Assembly: GCA_022447885.1 (NCBI GenBank) | Contig: JAKUTA010000010.1 | Coordinates: forward strand, 1 to 6,716 | Length of the DNA: 6,716 bases | Direction of reading: 5' to 3' | Source: Candidatus Poseidoniales archaeon | GTDB lineage: Archaea > Thermoplasmatota > Poseidoniia > Poseidoniales > Thalassarchaeaceae | Shown here: piece by piece, positions 1-6,263 of the stretch | How positions within the stretch are numbered: the stretch's first letter is position 1 | Layout: every line of letters begins with the position of its first letter | Position numbers and translations under genes: made by a program | The notes under the pieces: generated by a model | Seen by the model: the letters and a program-made list of their open reading frames with translations, nothing else | What the model was told of the DNA's origin: nothing | The model's database searches: none

Positions 1-1
1 G

Positions 2-949
2 GTCATCTCAGGCAACCTGCTGGGTGGCTGGTTCACCCTCGCGGGCATCGTGCTCGCACTCGGCATCTACCCGATCCTCGACGTTCTCCTGGGGAGCGCA
101 AAGCAGCGCGGTGCGATCCCGACCGACGGCCGCCCGTTCGAGATCATCCTGCTGCTCGGCTCGCTGCTTCCGTTCTTCGGCCTCGCCACCCTGTTCTACC
201 GCGCCACCTTGGACGGTTCCGCATGGACCACCTGGGCGGCGGCGTACTCCACCGGGATCGGCTCTGGACAGGGCATCATCGTCGCCCACGAACTGGGACA
301 CCGCAAGCCGAAGAGCGCTCGTTGGTGGCTGGCACGGGTGCTGCTGTTCAGCGTGCACTACACGCACTTCACCACCGAGCACAACCACAACCATCACCGT
401 AACACCGCCATCCACGACGTCGACCCGGCCAGCGCCCCCTACCGCCGCGGGCTGTGGGTGCAGGTGGCGAGGACGGTGCCACTGCAGTTCATCTCGGCGG
501 TGAGGATCCACCAACAGCGGGGCAAGAAGGGTGTGCGCAACCCTGTTCTGCAGGTGTTCGCGCTGCAGATCATCGCCGTCATCGTCGTCTGGCAGCTGCT
601 CGGTCTGTGGGTCACACTGGCGTGGCTGGTGGCAGCGGTGTTCGCCATCTTCCTGCTCGAATACGTGAACTACATCCGCCACTGGGGGCTCAAGCGAGAG
701 GCCGGGGAGCGCCAGACGTACATGCACTCCTGGCAGACCGAGGCGCGCTTGAGCCGTTGGGTCCTGCTCGAGTTGACCATCCATCCCGCGCACCACGTGA
801 AGGCGAGCACACCGTTCTGGCAACTGCGACCATATGACGATGCGCCGACGCTTCCCGCTGGCTACTTCGCCTGCTTCTGGCCCTGCCTGTTCCCGCCGCT
901 GTGGAAGCGCTGGGTAGGCAAGGGCATCCCCGAGGAACAGAGAGCCTGA
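2..949 (+). CDS. AlkB-like membrane di-iron monooxygenase (alkane 1-monooxygenase family), 5'-truncated by the window edge
   Basis: This is the C-terminal 315 residues of an integral-membrane non-haem di-iron hydroxylase. AlkB enzymes oxidise terminal methyl groups using rubredoxin-delivered electrons, but the substrate here is unknown. The frame is open from position 2, so the true start lies outside; the GTG at 50 is inside a membrane segment. All the family's histidine motifs are visible: HELGHR (fragment residues 96-101), EHNHNHH (126-132), NYIRHWGL (223-230, matching the AlkB NYIEHYGL block) and HPAHH (261-265). MHSW (241-244) matches the AlkB HSW block. Membrane segments lie near residues 1-27, 46-66 and 182-224. 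The end, with its DDAPTLPAGY and FPPLW blocks, matches classical AlkB. Two differences stand out: Glu to Arg in the NYI(E)H block, and a shorter segment between that block and HSW. It could act on fatty acyl or other hydrocarbon substrates. The family call is secure; the substrate is not. Confidence 0.88.
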   Translation, partial: VISGNLLGGWFTLAGIVLALGIYPILDVLLGSAKQRGAIPTDGRPFEIILLLGSLLPFFGLATLFYRATLDGSAWTTWAAAYSTGIGSGQGIIVAHELGHRKPKSARWWLARVLLFSVHYTHFTTEHNHNHHRNTAIHDVDPASAPYRRGLWVQVARTVPLQFISAVRIHQQRGKKGVRNPVLQVFALQIIAVIVVWQLLGLWVTLAWLVAAVFAIFLLEYVNYIRHWGLKREAGERQTYMHSWQTEARLSRWVLLELTIHPAHHVKASTPFWQLRPYDDAPTLPAGYFACFWPCLFPPLWKRWVGKGIPEEQRA

Positions 950-966
950 TTCTGGAACCCTCAACC

Positions 967-979
967 GAGCGGGGCGCTC
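967..979. repeat. Short hairpin between convergent genes
   Basis: GAGCG-GGG-CGCTC forms a perfect 5-base stem with a 3-base loop in the 28-base gap between the AlkB-like gene and the end of the filament operon, touching the latter's stop codon. No T-run follows on either strand, so it is not a typical intrinsic terminator. It may contribute weakly to 3'-end formation or be chance in GC-rich DNA. Confidence 0.3.
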
Positions 980-1412
980 AATTGAGGTCGACGGTGGCCG
1001 TGAGCGAGGCGATCTCCATGCGGGCGTGCCGGTCGGCGATGCCCGCCTCCGCCGAGATGGTGAACACGCCGCTGTTGTTGCTCACGCTGATGTCCGTGAG
1101 CACGATCTCGACGCCGCGGTGCTCTCCGTGACGCATCAGGTCGTCGGCGGCGGACAGGGCGGCGGCTTCGCAAGCCGCATCCCAGTCATTGCCCGCGGCG
1201 ACGAGGTCGGCAGTGCGGTTCTCCACGAGCGGCTGCCACACCACGATCACATCGCGGCTTGTGTCCAGCACCTCGCGGCTGCCCCCATCGTACGGCTCGC
1301 CGAGGCCAGCGACCGAGACACCGTACCACGCCATCGAGAGCAGCGAGAGCATCAGCACGAGACCGCTCGCCAACAGCATCTGGCCCGCATCACCGCGTTC
1401 ACTCGAACGCAT
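978..1412 (-). CDS. Small single-pass secreted protein, candidate pilin or TadF-like pseudopilin
   Basis: This 144-residue protein is the last gene of the filament operon. It starts with a short charged segment (MRSSERGDAG), followed directly by a hydrophobic stretch at about residues 11-35 and then a polar, presumably extracytoplasmic domain ending in alternating beta-like sequence. The Gly-Gln junction at residues 10-11, after a basic segment and before the hydrophobic stretch, resembles an archaeal class III (prepilin) signal peptide. However, the usual Glu at +5 is absent (Ala instead). Asn-X-Ser/Thr sequons occur at residues 65 and 112. The start chosen is the ATG at 1410-1412, which shares one base with the upstream stop (TGATG), four bases after a GGAG; an in-frame ATG at 1455-1457 would lie inside the upstream gene. 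No family is recognised with certainty. The pilin-like role is inferred from architecture and neighbours. Confidence 0.72.
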   Translation of the reverse strand: MRSSERGDAGQMLLASGLVLMLSLLSMAWYGVSVAGLGEPYDGGSREVLDTSRDVIVVWQPLVENRTADLVAAGNDWDAACEAAALSAADDLMRHGEHRGVEIVLTDISVSNNSGVFTISAEAGIADRHARMEIASLTATVDLN

Positions 1413-1888
1413 CAGGCTCCACCCCCGGTGTGCCACACCTGCACGCTGACGGTCCACACGACCCCTTGGTCATGCACCAGTTCATGCACGCTGAGTGTGC
1501 GCCCCAGCGGAGTGCTGCCTCCACCGTAGCGTGCCGTAGGACCTCCGTCACGGGCGACCCAGCAGTTGCCCTGCACCGTGGACGGCAGCGAGGAGAGGAG
1601 TTCATTACAGGCCAGATCGAGGTCTCCGGCAGCGAGCAGTTCACCCATGCGACCGGTGTGATTGGCGGAATCGACGGCAGCGGGAGCGATGACCTGCACG
1701 AGCGCATCCTCAGCGGCGAACTGCAGCGAGGCGTCAGAGGCGGGTGAGACCGGGTCAGGGACCTGGATCTGGATGATGAACGTCGCGGACATGAAGAACA
1801 GCCAGAAGAGCGTCAGCATCTCCAGCACATGCACCTGAGCACACACATCCGAGTGAATACCACGGTTGTCGAAACCTTCGGCATTCAT
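1412..1888 (-). CDS. Small single-pass protein, candidate pilin or TadE-like pseudopilin
   Basis: This 158-residue protein has a short N-terminal segment, one hydrophobic segment at about residues 22-42 and an extracytoplasmic domain. Just before the membrane segment the sequence reads CAQVHVLEML (residues 16-25). The Ala-Gln pair and the following Glu recall pilin N-termini, in which a Gln or hydrophobic residue follows the cleavage site and a Glu lies near +5. Here the Glu is at +6 if cleavage falls before Gln, so processing is uncertain. Cys94 and Cys109 could form a disulfide in the outer domain. The gene starts 12 bases after the large platform gene, with GAGGTGA four bases before its ATG, and overlaps the next gene by one base (TGATG), implying translational coupling. 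I infer a structural or initiating (pseudo)pilin subunit. No specific family name can be given. Confidence 0.72.
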   Translation of the reverse strand: MNAEGFDNRGIHSDVCAQVHVLEMLTLFWLFFMSATFIIQIQVPDPVSPASDASLQFAAEDALVQVIAPAAVDSANHTGRMGELLAAGDLDLACNELLSSLPSTVQGNCWVARDGGPTARYGGGSTPLGRTLSVHELVHDQGVVWTVSVQVWHTGGGA

Positions 1889-1900
1889 CTATTCACCTCG

Positions 1901-3475
1901 CTAGGTGACGATGAACGGAGCCAGTCCGGGGTTCAGGCCATCGTCGAGCGGGACCCCGATGAGGTCGGGAGTGAAGCAGATGATGTTGAACGCCAGGATG
2001 GAGCAGATGAGCATCAACCCGGCGTGCTTGCACCCGCTCGACAGCCTACCAGTCGCCATCAGGCCGGCAATGATACCGTTGCCGACCGCCTGCGCGCCAA
2101 CCCCGTAGAAGAACACCACGAGGAAGAACAGGGGGTCGATGGCGCGGATGACCATGTTACCGATCTGGGCGCTTTCCTCGCCGCTGTTCGACGAGGATAT
2201 CGCCGGGATGAACACCTTGGAGAGCACGACGATGACGCCGAGGAAGACGAAGAACGAGGTCCAGATGACCGCGATGTACGACGCGATCGCCCGGATGCGC
2301 TCCAGTTCGAGGAACTTGATCTCGCGACTGTCGTTGGCGGCGGTCACGAGGATGTCGGAGATCTTGCCCCCGGCCTTGTTCGCCTCGTGGATGAGGCTGA
2401 TGGCCCGTGTCACGAGCGGCGTTCCCACCCTGTCAGCGAACATGTCGAGCACGTCCTCGAACGCCACGTCCCACGACAACTGGTTGGACATCTTGCCCAC
2501 CTCCTCGTTCAACGCCCCGTACTCTGAGGTGGCCAACGTTCTCACCGCCAGCGTCATCGACAGACCACCCTTCCAGAACTCGGCCAGGTCGCGCAGGAAA
2601 TCCGGGAATTTCTGCTCCAACGCGGACAGCGTCTTCATCTTCCGGTCCCAGTAGATCGCTCCCGGGAAGACGATGAGCAGGAACCCGTAGCCGAAGAAGT
2701 TCACGAACAGCAAGGGACGCAGCTTCAGCGGTCCCACTTCCACCTCAGGACCGAGGAAGAACGAGGCGTTGTTCATGTAATTCGGGACACCGTCGTACGA
2801 GTCGACCTCGATGGTCAGCGAGAACGACTTCATGGTCGGCAGCCCGCGATCGAACTGCAGATGCACCTCCCATCCAGGAGCGGTCTTAGCATCGGGGATC
2901 ACGATGCTGCATGGATTAACAGGGTCGCTCTCGGTAGGCTTCCAGTTGGTCACACTCTGTACCGTGAACGGGTTGAGCGGTACACCAAAGTCGTTCGGCT
3001 CCCATATGGTGACGCTGAAGGCGAAAGATTCGGCGGCCACCGCGTTGCAGGTCATGCGTAACTCGGTCTCGGGATGAGACAGGTTTCCCAGTCGGTTGGG
3101 GTTCATCCCCGGTACCTCGAACTCCTGACCCAGACCCGGCGGCTTCACCCCCGCCCAATCGATGACCCAGGTCTGTGTCTGCGGACGCTCCTTCGTCAGC
3201 CAGCAGGATTCGTTATCGGCGAAGTCGGGCGGCAGGTTGCTGTCGAATCCTTGCGCTCCGGACATGCTGCAGAATTTGTTCACGAACAACGGATTGCCGT
3301 TGGCCGGCTGGAAGATGAGGTCGGTGTTCACCGCCCAGAAGCCGAGGCATAACGCGCCGAGGAGGCCACCCGTGATGGTGATCGCCCAGAAGATCGATCG
3401 ACTCCTGTCGCTCTTCGGCAGGTCGAGCTCGACGCGGATCTTCTCCTTCTTCCTGCGCCCCCGTCTGCGTGCCAT
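1901..3475 (-). CDS. Large TadC/FlaJ-like platform protein (T2SSF domain) with extracytoplasmic insertion
   Basis: This 524-residue inner-membrane platform subunit would couple the cytoplasmic ATPase to pilin extraction. A basic cytoplasmic tail (MARRRGRRKKEK) precedes membrane segment 1 (about 28-49). An outer domain of about 200 residues follows (about 50-252), then membrane segment 2 (253-275), a cytoplasmic T2SSF-like helical domain (about 286-398, including FPDFLRDLAEFWKGG and HEANKAGGKISDIL) and three further hydrophobic segments (about 398-423, 445-470 and 484-504). The outer domain is rich in beta-like sequence, with four Cys (69, 91, 143, 189) and Asn-X-Ser sequons at 88, 131 and 236. 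Typical TadB/TadC proteins are about 300 residues and lack such a domain. The start is fixed by a near-complete Shine-Dalgarno, AAGGAGGTGA, seven bases upstream. The family assignment is strong; the function of the outer domain is unknown. Confidence 0.88.
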   Translation of the reverse strand: MARRRGRRKKEKIRVELDLPKSDRSRSIFWAITITGGLLGALCLGFWAVNTDLIFQPANGNPLFVNKFCSMSGAQGFDSNLPPDFADNESCWLTKERPQTQTWVIDWAGVKPPGLGQEFEVPGMNPNRLGNLSHPETELRMTCNAVAAESFAFSVTIWEPNDFGVPLNPFTVQSVTNWKPTESDPVNPCSIVIPDAKTAPGWEVHLQFDRGLPTMKSFSLTIEVDSYDGVPNYMNNASFFLGPEVEVGPLKLRPLLFVNFFGYGFLLIVFPGAIYWDRKMKTLSALEQKFPDFLRDLAEFWKGGLSMTLAVRTLATSEYGALNEEVGKMSNQLSWDVAFEDVLDMFADRVGTPLVTRAISLIHEANKAGGKISDILVTAANDSREIKFLELERIRAIASYIAVIWTSFFVFLGVIVVLSKVFIPAISSSNSGEESAQIGNMVIRAIDPLFFLVVFFYGVGAQAVGNGIIAGLMATGRLSSGCKHAGLMLICSILAFNIICFTPDLIGVPLDDGLNPGLAPFIVT

Positions 3476-3482
3476 CTGGTGT

Positions 3483-3492
3483 TCACCTCCTT
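3483..3492 (-). promoter_or_regulatory. Very strong Shine-Dalgarno for the large platform gene
   Basis: The minus strand reads AAGGAGGTGA, a nearly full-length match to the anti-Shine-Dalgarno end of archaeal 16S rRNA, seven bases before the ATG at 3473-3475. It lies in the short gap after the upstream platform gene, so this protein can initiate independently instead of relying on coupling. It decides the start of the 524-residue gene. Confidence 0.8.
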
Positions 3493-3499
3493 CGCGTCT

Positions 3500-4603
3500 T
3501 CACATCTTCATCTCGTCGCTCATCATCCAAACGAGGATACCGTAGGCGATGTGGATGACGGGCAGCACTCCCATGACCACGCCGTAGACCATTTCCTCGG
3601 ACAACTGGGCGCCGGAGCCGGACACCCAGAACATGATGACGAGCATCACGATGAGGAACAGCGGCATGGCGACGGCGACCACGACGTAGGATTCCGCCAG
3701 CATGGAGAGGGACTCGAGGAAGATATGCAGCCTTACCCGGTTCTCGCGCATGTAGTGCTCGGCGCGGTTGAGGAAGTAGAGCTTCAGGTTGCCACCCGAG
3801 GTGAGTGTGCCCACCATGCCCTGGAAGAACTCGGTCACCCACGGAGAGGCAGACCGTTGGACCGCCAGTTTCAGCGCGGTCACGAGATCCATCCCGAGCA
3901 GCGTCATGTCACGGTAGATCATCGAGGAGTCATAGGCGATGTCTCCGTAGATGTGCTCGTTCTCTGCGAGCGACTTGAATATCTTGTCAGGGGTGGAGTT
4001 GGCGGCTGCCATCGCTGCCGTGTAGGAAGCCACGTAGGGGAGGAACTTCTCCAACTCGTAGCCGCGCCTCTTCTTCTCGCGAAGGGCGCTGTTCATGAAG
4101 TGGCGGTAGGCCATATAGGGTATCAGGATACCACAGCCGAGAACCAACATCGTCTTCCACGATTCTTTGAACACCATGGTCCCGTACTCAGGACAAGCGC
4201 CGTAGGAAACAGTCTCTCCATCCGGCCCCTCACCGCTCCATTTTATCGACTCATCCACCATATTCGAGTTCCAGAACGCCCACTCGATGCACGGGATGAC
4301 CGTTTCGGGGTCCTGCTGGTTCTCGTAGATGGCGATGCCTCCGATGAGTGGGAAGAACGCCAGCACGAGGATGACGACGCAGACGACGAACGTGGCGGCC
4401 GTACTCATGATCGAGGTCGCCTTGTAGACCTCAGGCATGATGCGGACGTTCGCCTGTGCCAGCAGTTGCTTCAACTCGCCATCTTCGCGCGCCTTCTTGC
4501 GCATGAAGCGACCGAGGACGATGTTCGAGAAGCGCTGCCATCCGGACAGCGTCATTCCTTCGAAGCGGGTCGGGGTTTCCTTCTCCTCTTTCTTCTTGGC
4601 CAC
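3500..4603 (-). CDS. TadB/FlaJ-like platform protein (T2SSF domain) with short extracytoplasmic insertion
   Basis: This is the first platform subunit, encoded directly after the ATPase; 367 residues from the GTG at 4601-4603. A basic, charged N-terminus precedes membrane segment 1 (about 63-92). Next come a polar outer loop of about 57 residues with Cys105 and Cys137, membrane segment 2 (150-168), the T2SSF helical domain (about 185-304, with ELEKFLPYVASYTAAMAA and a second helical block ending LESLSMLAES) and two C-terminal membrane segments (about 304-326 and 337-360). This two-plus-two arrangement matches TadB/TadC and archaeal FlaJ-type proteins. The start at 4603 is preferred because GAGGGGG lies seven bases before it. 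A GTG at 4627 would overlap the ATPase stop by four bases (GTGA) and add eight residues, but has no Shine-Dalgarno. Pairing with the larger platform protein downstream suggests a heteromeric platform. Confidence 0.88.
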   Translation of the reverse strand: MAKKKEEKETPTRFEGMTLSGWQRFSNIVLGRFMRKKAREDGELKQLLAQANVRIMPEVYKATSIMSTAATFVVCVVILVLAFFPLIGGIAIYENQQDPETVIPCIEWAFWNSNMVDESIKWSGEGPDGETVSYGACPEYGTMVFKESWKTMLVLGCGILIPYMAYRHFMNSALREKKRRGYELEKFLPYVASYTAAMAAANSTPDKIFKSLAENEHIYGDIAYDSSMIYRDMTLLGMDLVTALKLAVQRSASPWVTEFFQGMVGTLTSGGNLKLYFLNRAEHYMRENRVRLHIFLESLSMLAESYVVVAVAMPLFLIVMLVIMFWVSGSGAQLSEEMVYGVVMGVLPVIHIAYGILVWMMSDEMKM

Positions 4604-4623
4604 TCCCGCTCCCCCTCGATGCC

Positions 4624-6159
4624 TCACTGGAGGCCGTCGACTCGAGCGAGGACAGCCTGTGGACGGACATAGTACTCCGTGATGATCTGGGCGACCTGAT
4701 CTGATTTACGGATGTCGTTGAGCACCATCCAGTCGAGGATGCGCTTGCGCGTGCGCAGTTCGTTACGCATCTCATCCTGATCCATGTTGATCTTCACCAT
4801 GATCTTCTCGAGCACGTAGGACTTGCCGCTGAAGTCGTAGTCATCGCGTATCGGATCCCACTTGAACACCTCGTTGGTGATCACCTCACCAGTGTGCGGG
4901 TCCACCCCAACGATCTCGACGGTCTGCTTGGTGCGGCGCACGCGCCGTCCGTTGATACGCGTCTGCATCTGGATGGACACCGCTTCCAGCGCCGGCAGCA
5001 GCACGCGCGGGATGTTGATCGGCTTGTTCTCCAGCCTGTGCACGAGCGCTGTGACCGAGTCGGCGTGCACGGTTGAGTAGGAACAGTGACCGGTGGCCAT
5101 CGCCTGGAACAGCACGTACGCCTCCACGCCGCGGATCTCACCCACGATGATGTACTCCGGCCGCTCCCGCAGCGCCGCCTTCAACAGTTCGAACTCCCCG
5201 ATCTCACCCTCGGACGACTCACCGCCGAATCCCTGTCTGGTAAGGCCAGGAATCCAGTTGGGTTGCGGGATGTTGATCTCACGCGTCGACTCGATGCTGA
5301 CGATCTTCATCTGCCATGGAATGAACAGGCTCATCGCGTTCAGAGTGGTGGTCTTGCCGGACGCCGTTCCACCGACGAACAGCATCGAGATGCCCTGCTG
5401 GAAACAGATCCACATGTAGGCGACCATCAGGCTGGTCATGGTGCGGAAGGCGATGATGTCGCACGGCGAGAACGGGTCCTCACGGAAGCGCCTGATGCAG
5501 AAGGTCGAGCCGCGTGTCGATATCTCGTAGCCGAGCTTCATCACGATGCGGCTGCCATCCATCAGGGTGGCGTCGAGCAGCGGCTCGGCCACGGAGATGT
5601 GCTTGCCGCAGCGCTGGGCCAGCTTGATGACATAGGATTCCAATTCGTGGTCGTCCGGCCATGCGATGGTCGTCTCGACCGACTCGAACTTGCGATGGTA
5701 GGCGAAGATGGGGATGCCTACGCCATCGAGTGAGACGTCCTCCACGTTGGCGTCGTTCATCAGCACATCCATGCGGCCGTAGCCGATCAGGTCACGCTTC
5801 AGGTAGTAGAATATCTTCGAGCGGGACTTCTTGTTCACCCGCATGGAATACGACTTGATGATCTGGTCCATGGCGGCGCGCAGGTAAGCCACCGGGTCAG
5901 CATCGATCTCGGCGATGTCCGCGGTCAGCGAACGGACGAAGATGTCGAGAATCTCCTCGAACTGCTCCTGCTCCTTCTTCGTCAGGGGGGGCTCGATGAC
6001 CTGGTAGAGGATGTTCAGAGTGCGCAGGTCACGCACGATTCGGGCGAAGGCGTGGGGAGGCAGAACCGGATATTTGTCCAGTTCCTCGTACTGCTTACGC
6101 TGCTGCTGACGCCGACGCCGTTGACGCTCGGGTCGTCCTCGCTTCTTCTTTCGTGCCAT
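4624..6159 (-). CDS. FlaI/TadA-type secretion ATPase (archaeal GspE family)
   Basis: This 511-residue cytoplasmic hexameric ATPase of the type IV filament superfamily drives pilin assembly. The N-terminal 22 residues are almost all Arg, Lys and Gln. An N-terminal domain follows (about 30-230), containing the family block LIGYGRMDVLMNDANVEDVS. The C-terminal ATPase domain has Walker A GGTASGKT (263-270), an Asp-box region SIESTREINI (288-297), Walker B YIIVGEIRG (336-344) and a His box GHCSYSTVHAD (357-367). The block after it, with INGRRVRRTKQ and later SGKSYVLEKI, is characteristic of archaeal FlaI-like proteins. In the Asp box the expected Glu-Asp-Thr is Glu-Ser-Thr. GGAGG (6167-6171) sits seven bases before the ATG, fixing the start. 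It is the first gene of the operon. The family is secure; whether the filament works in adhesion, secretion or motility cannot be read from it. Confidence 0.95.
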   Translation of the reverse strand: MARKKKRGRPERQRRRRQQQRKQYEELDKYPVLPPHAFARIVRDLRTLNILYQVIEPPLTKKEQEQFEEILDIFVRSLTADIAEIDADPVAYLRAAMDQIIKSYSMRVNKKSRSKIFYYLKRDLIGYGRMDVLMNDANVEDVSLDGVGIPIFAYHRKFESVETTIAWPDDHELESYVIKLAQRCGKHISVAEPLLDATLMDGSRIVMKLGYEISTRGSTFCIRRFREDPFSPCDIIAFRTMTSLMVAYMWICFQQGISMLFVGGTASGKTTTLNAMSLFIPWQMKIVSIESTREINIPQPNWIPGLTRQGFGGESSEGEIGEFELLKAALRERPEYIIVGEIRGVEAYVLFQAMATGHCSYSTVHADSVTALVHRLENKPINIPRVLLPALEAVSIQMQTRINGRRVRRTKQTVEIVGVDPHTGEVITNEVFKWDPIRDDYDFSGKSYVLEKIMVKINMDQDEMRNELRTRKRILDWMVLNDIRKSDQVAQIITEYYVRPQAVLARVDGLQ

Positions 6160-6166
6160 GGTTATA

Positions 6167-6171
6167 CCTCC
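6167..6171 (-). promoter_or_regulatory. Shine-Dalgarno of the ATPase gene
   Basis: The minus strand reads GGAGG, then TATAACC, then the ATG at 6157-6159. The seven spacer bases, TATAACC (6160-6166), are complementary to one arm of the inverted repeat about 40 bases upstream, so access to this site may depend on leader folding. Confidence 0.75.
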
Positions 6172-6203
6172 GGCCTAGCGTGTTGCGCACCCTTTCCACG
6201 TCG

Positions 6204-6222
6204 CTATAACCTTTGGTTATAG
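6204..6222. promoter_or_regulatory. Perfect inverted repeat in the operon leader, candidate operator or leader hairpin
   Basis: The plus strand reads CTATAACC-TTT-GGTTATAG: two perfect 8-base arms around a 3-base centre, 45 bases upstream of the ATPase start codon. The minus strand also offers a TATA-like TTATAG within it, preceded by purine-rich CAAAGG, which could serve as BRE and TATA element; transcription would then begin roughly at 6190-6195. A third half-site, GGTTATA, lies at 6160-6166. The symmetry and position suggest a regulator-binding site overlapping the promoter, or an RNA hairpin if transcription starts further upstream. The repeat itself is certain; its function is inferred. 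Confidence 0.6.
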
Positions 6223-6263
6223 GAACCGGGCCGCGCTGACAGTAGATGACAACCGTATCTCGG

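Noticed and set aside
50..52. GTG at 50 as the start of the AlkB-like gene
   Set aside because: The frame stays open to the window edge, the codon falls within a membrane segment, and AlkB proteins have further N-terminal membrane helices; the gene is truncated by the window.
8..964. Minus-strand open frame of 318 residues across the AlkB-like gene
   Set aside because: It is antisense to a gene with clear family motifs, and its sequence is low-complexity, Arg/His/Gln-rich with no recognisable domain. It is a shadow of GC-rich coding DNA.
1829..2527. Plus-strand open frame of 232 residues
   Set aside because: It is the antisense shadow of the larger platform gene, rich in Asp, Glu, His and Arg without any fold signature.
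3479..4672. Plus-strand open frame of 397 residues
   Set aside because: It is antisense to the smaller platform gene and the end of the ATPase gene; its His/Asp/Glu-rich composition is what reversed codons of those genes give, and there are no domain motifs.
978..6159. Operon taken as an archaellum locus
   Set aside because: No archaellin, FlaG/F, FlaH or FlaD/E gene is present, and two separate T2SSF proteins fit Tad/Epd-like systems better than the single FlaJ of archaella.
6204..6222. Inverted repeat as an intrinsic terminator of the upstream membrane-protein gene
   Set aside because: The arms are AT-rich in the middle, no T-run follows on the minus strand, and the half-site is repeated at the ATPase start, which fits regulation of the downstream gene better.
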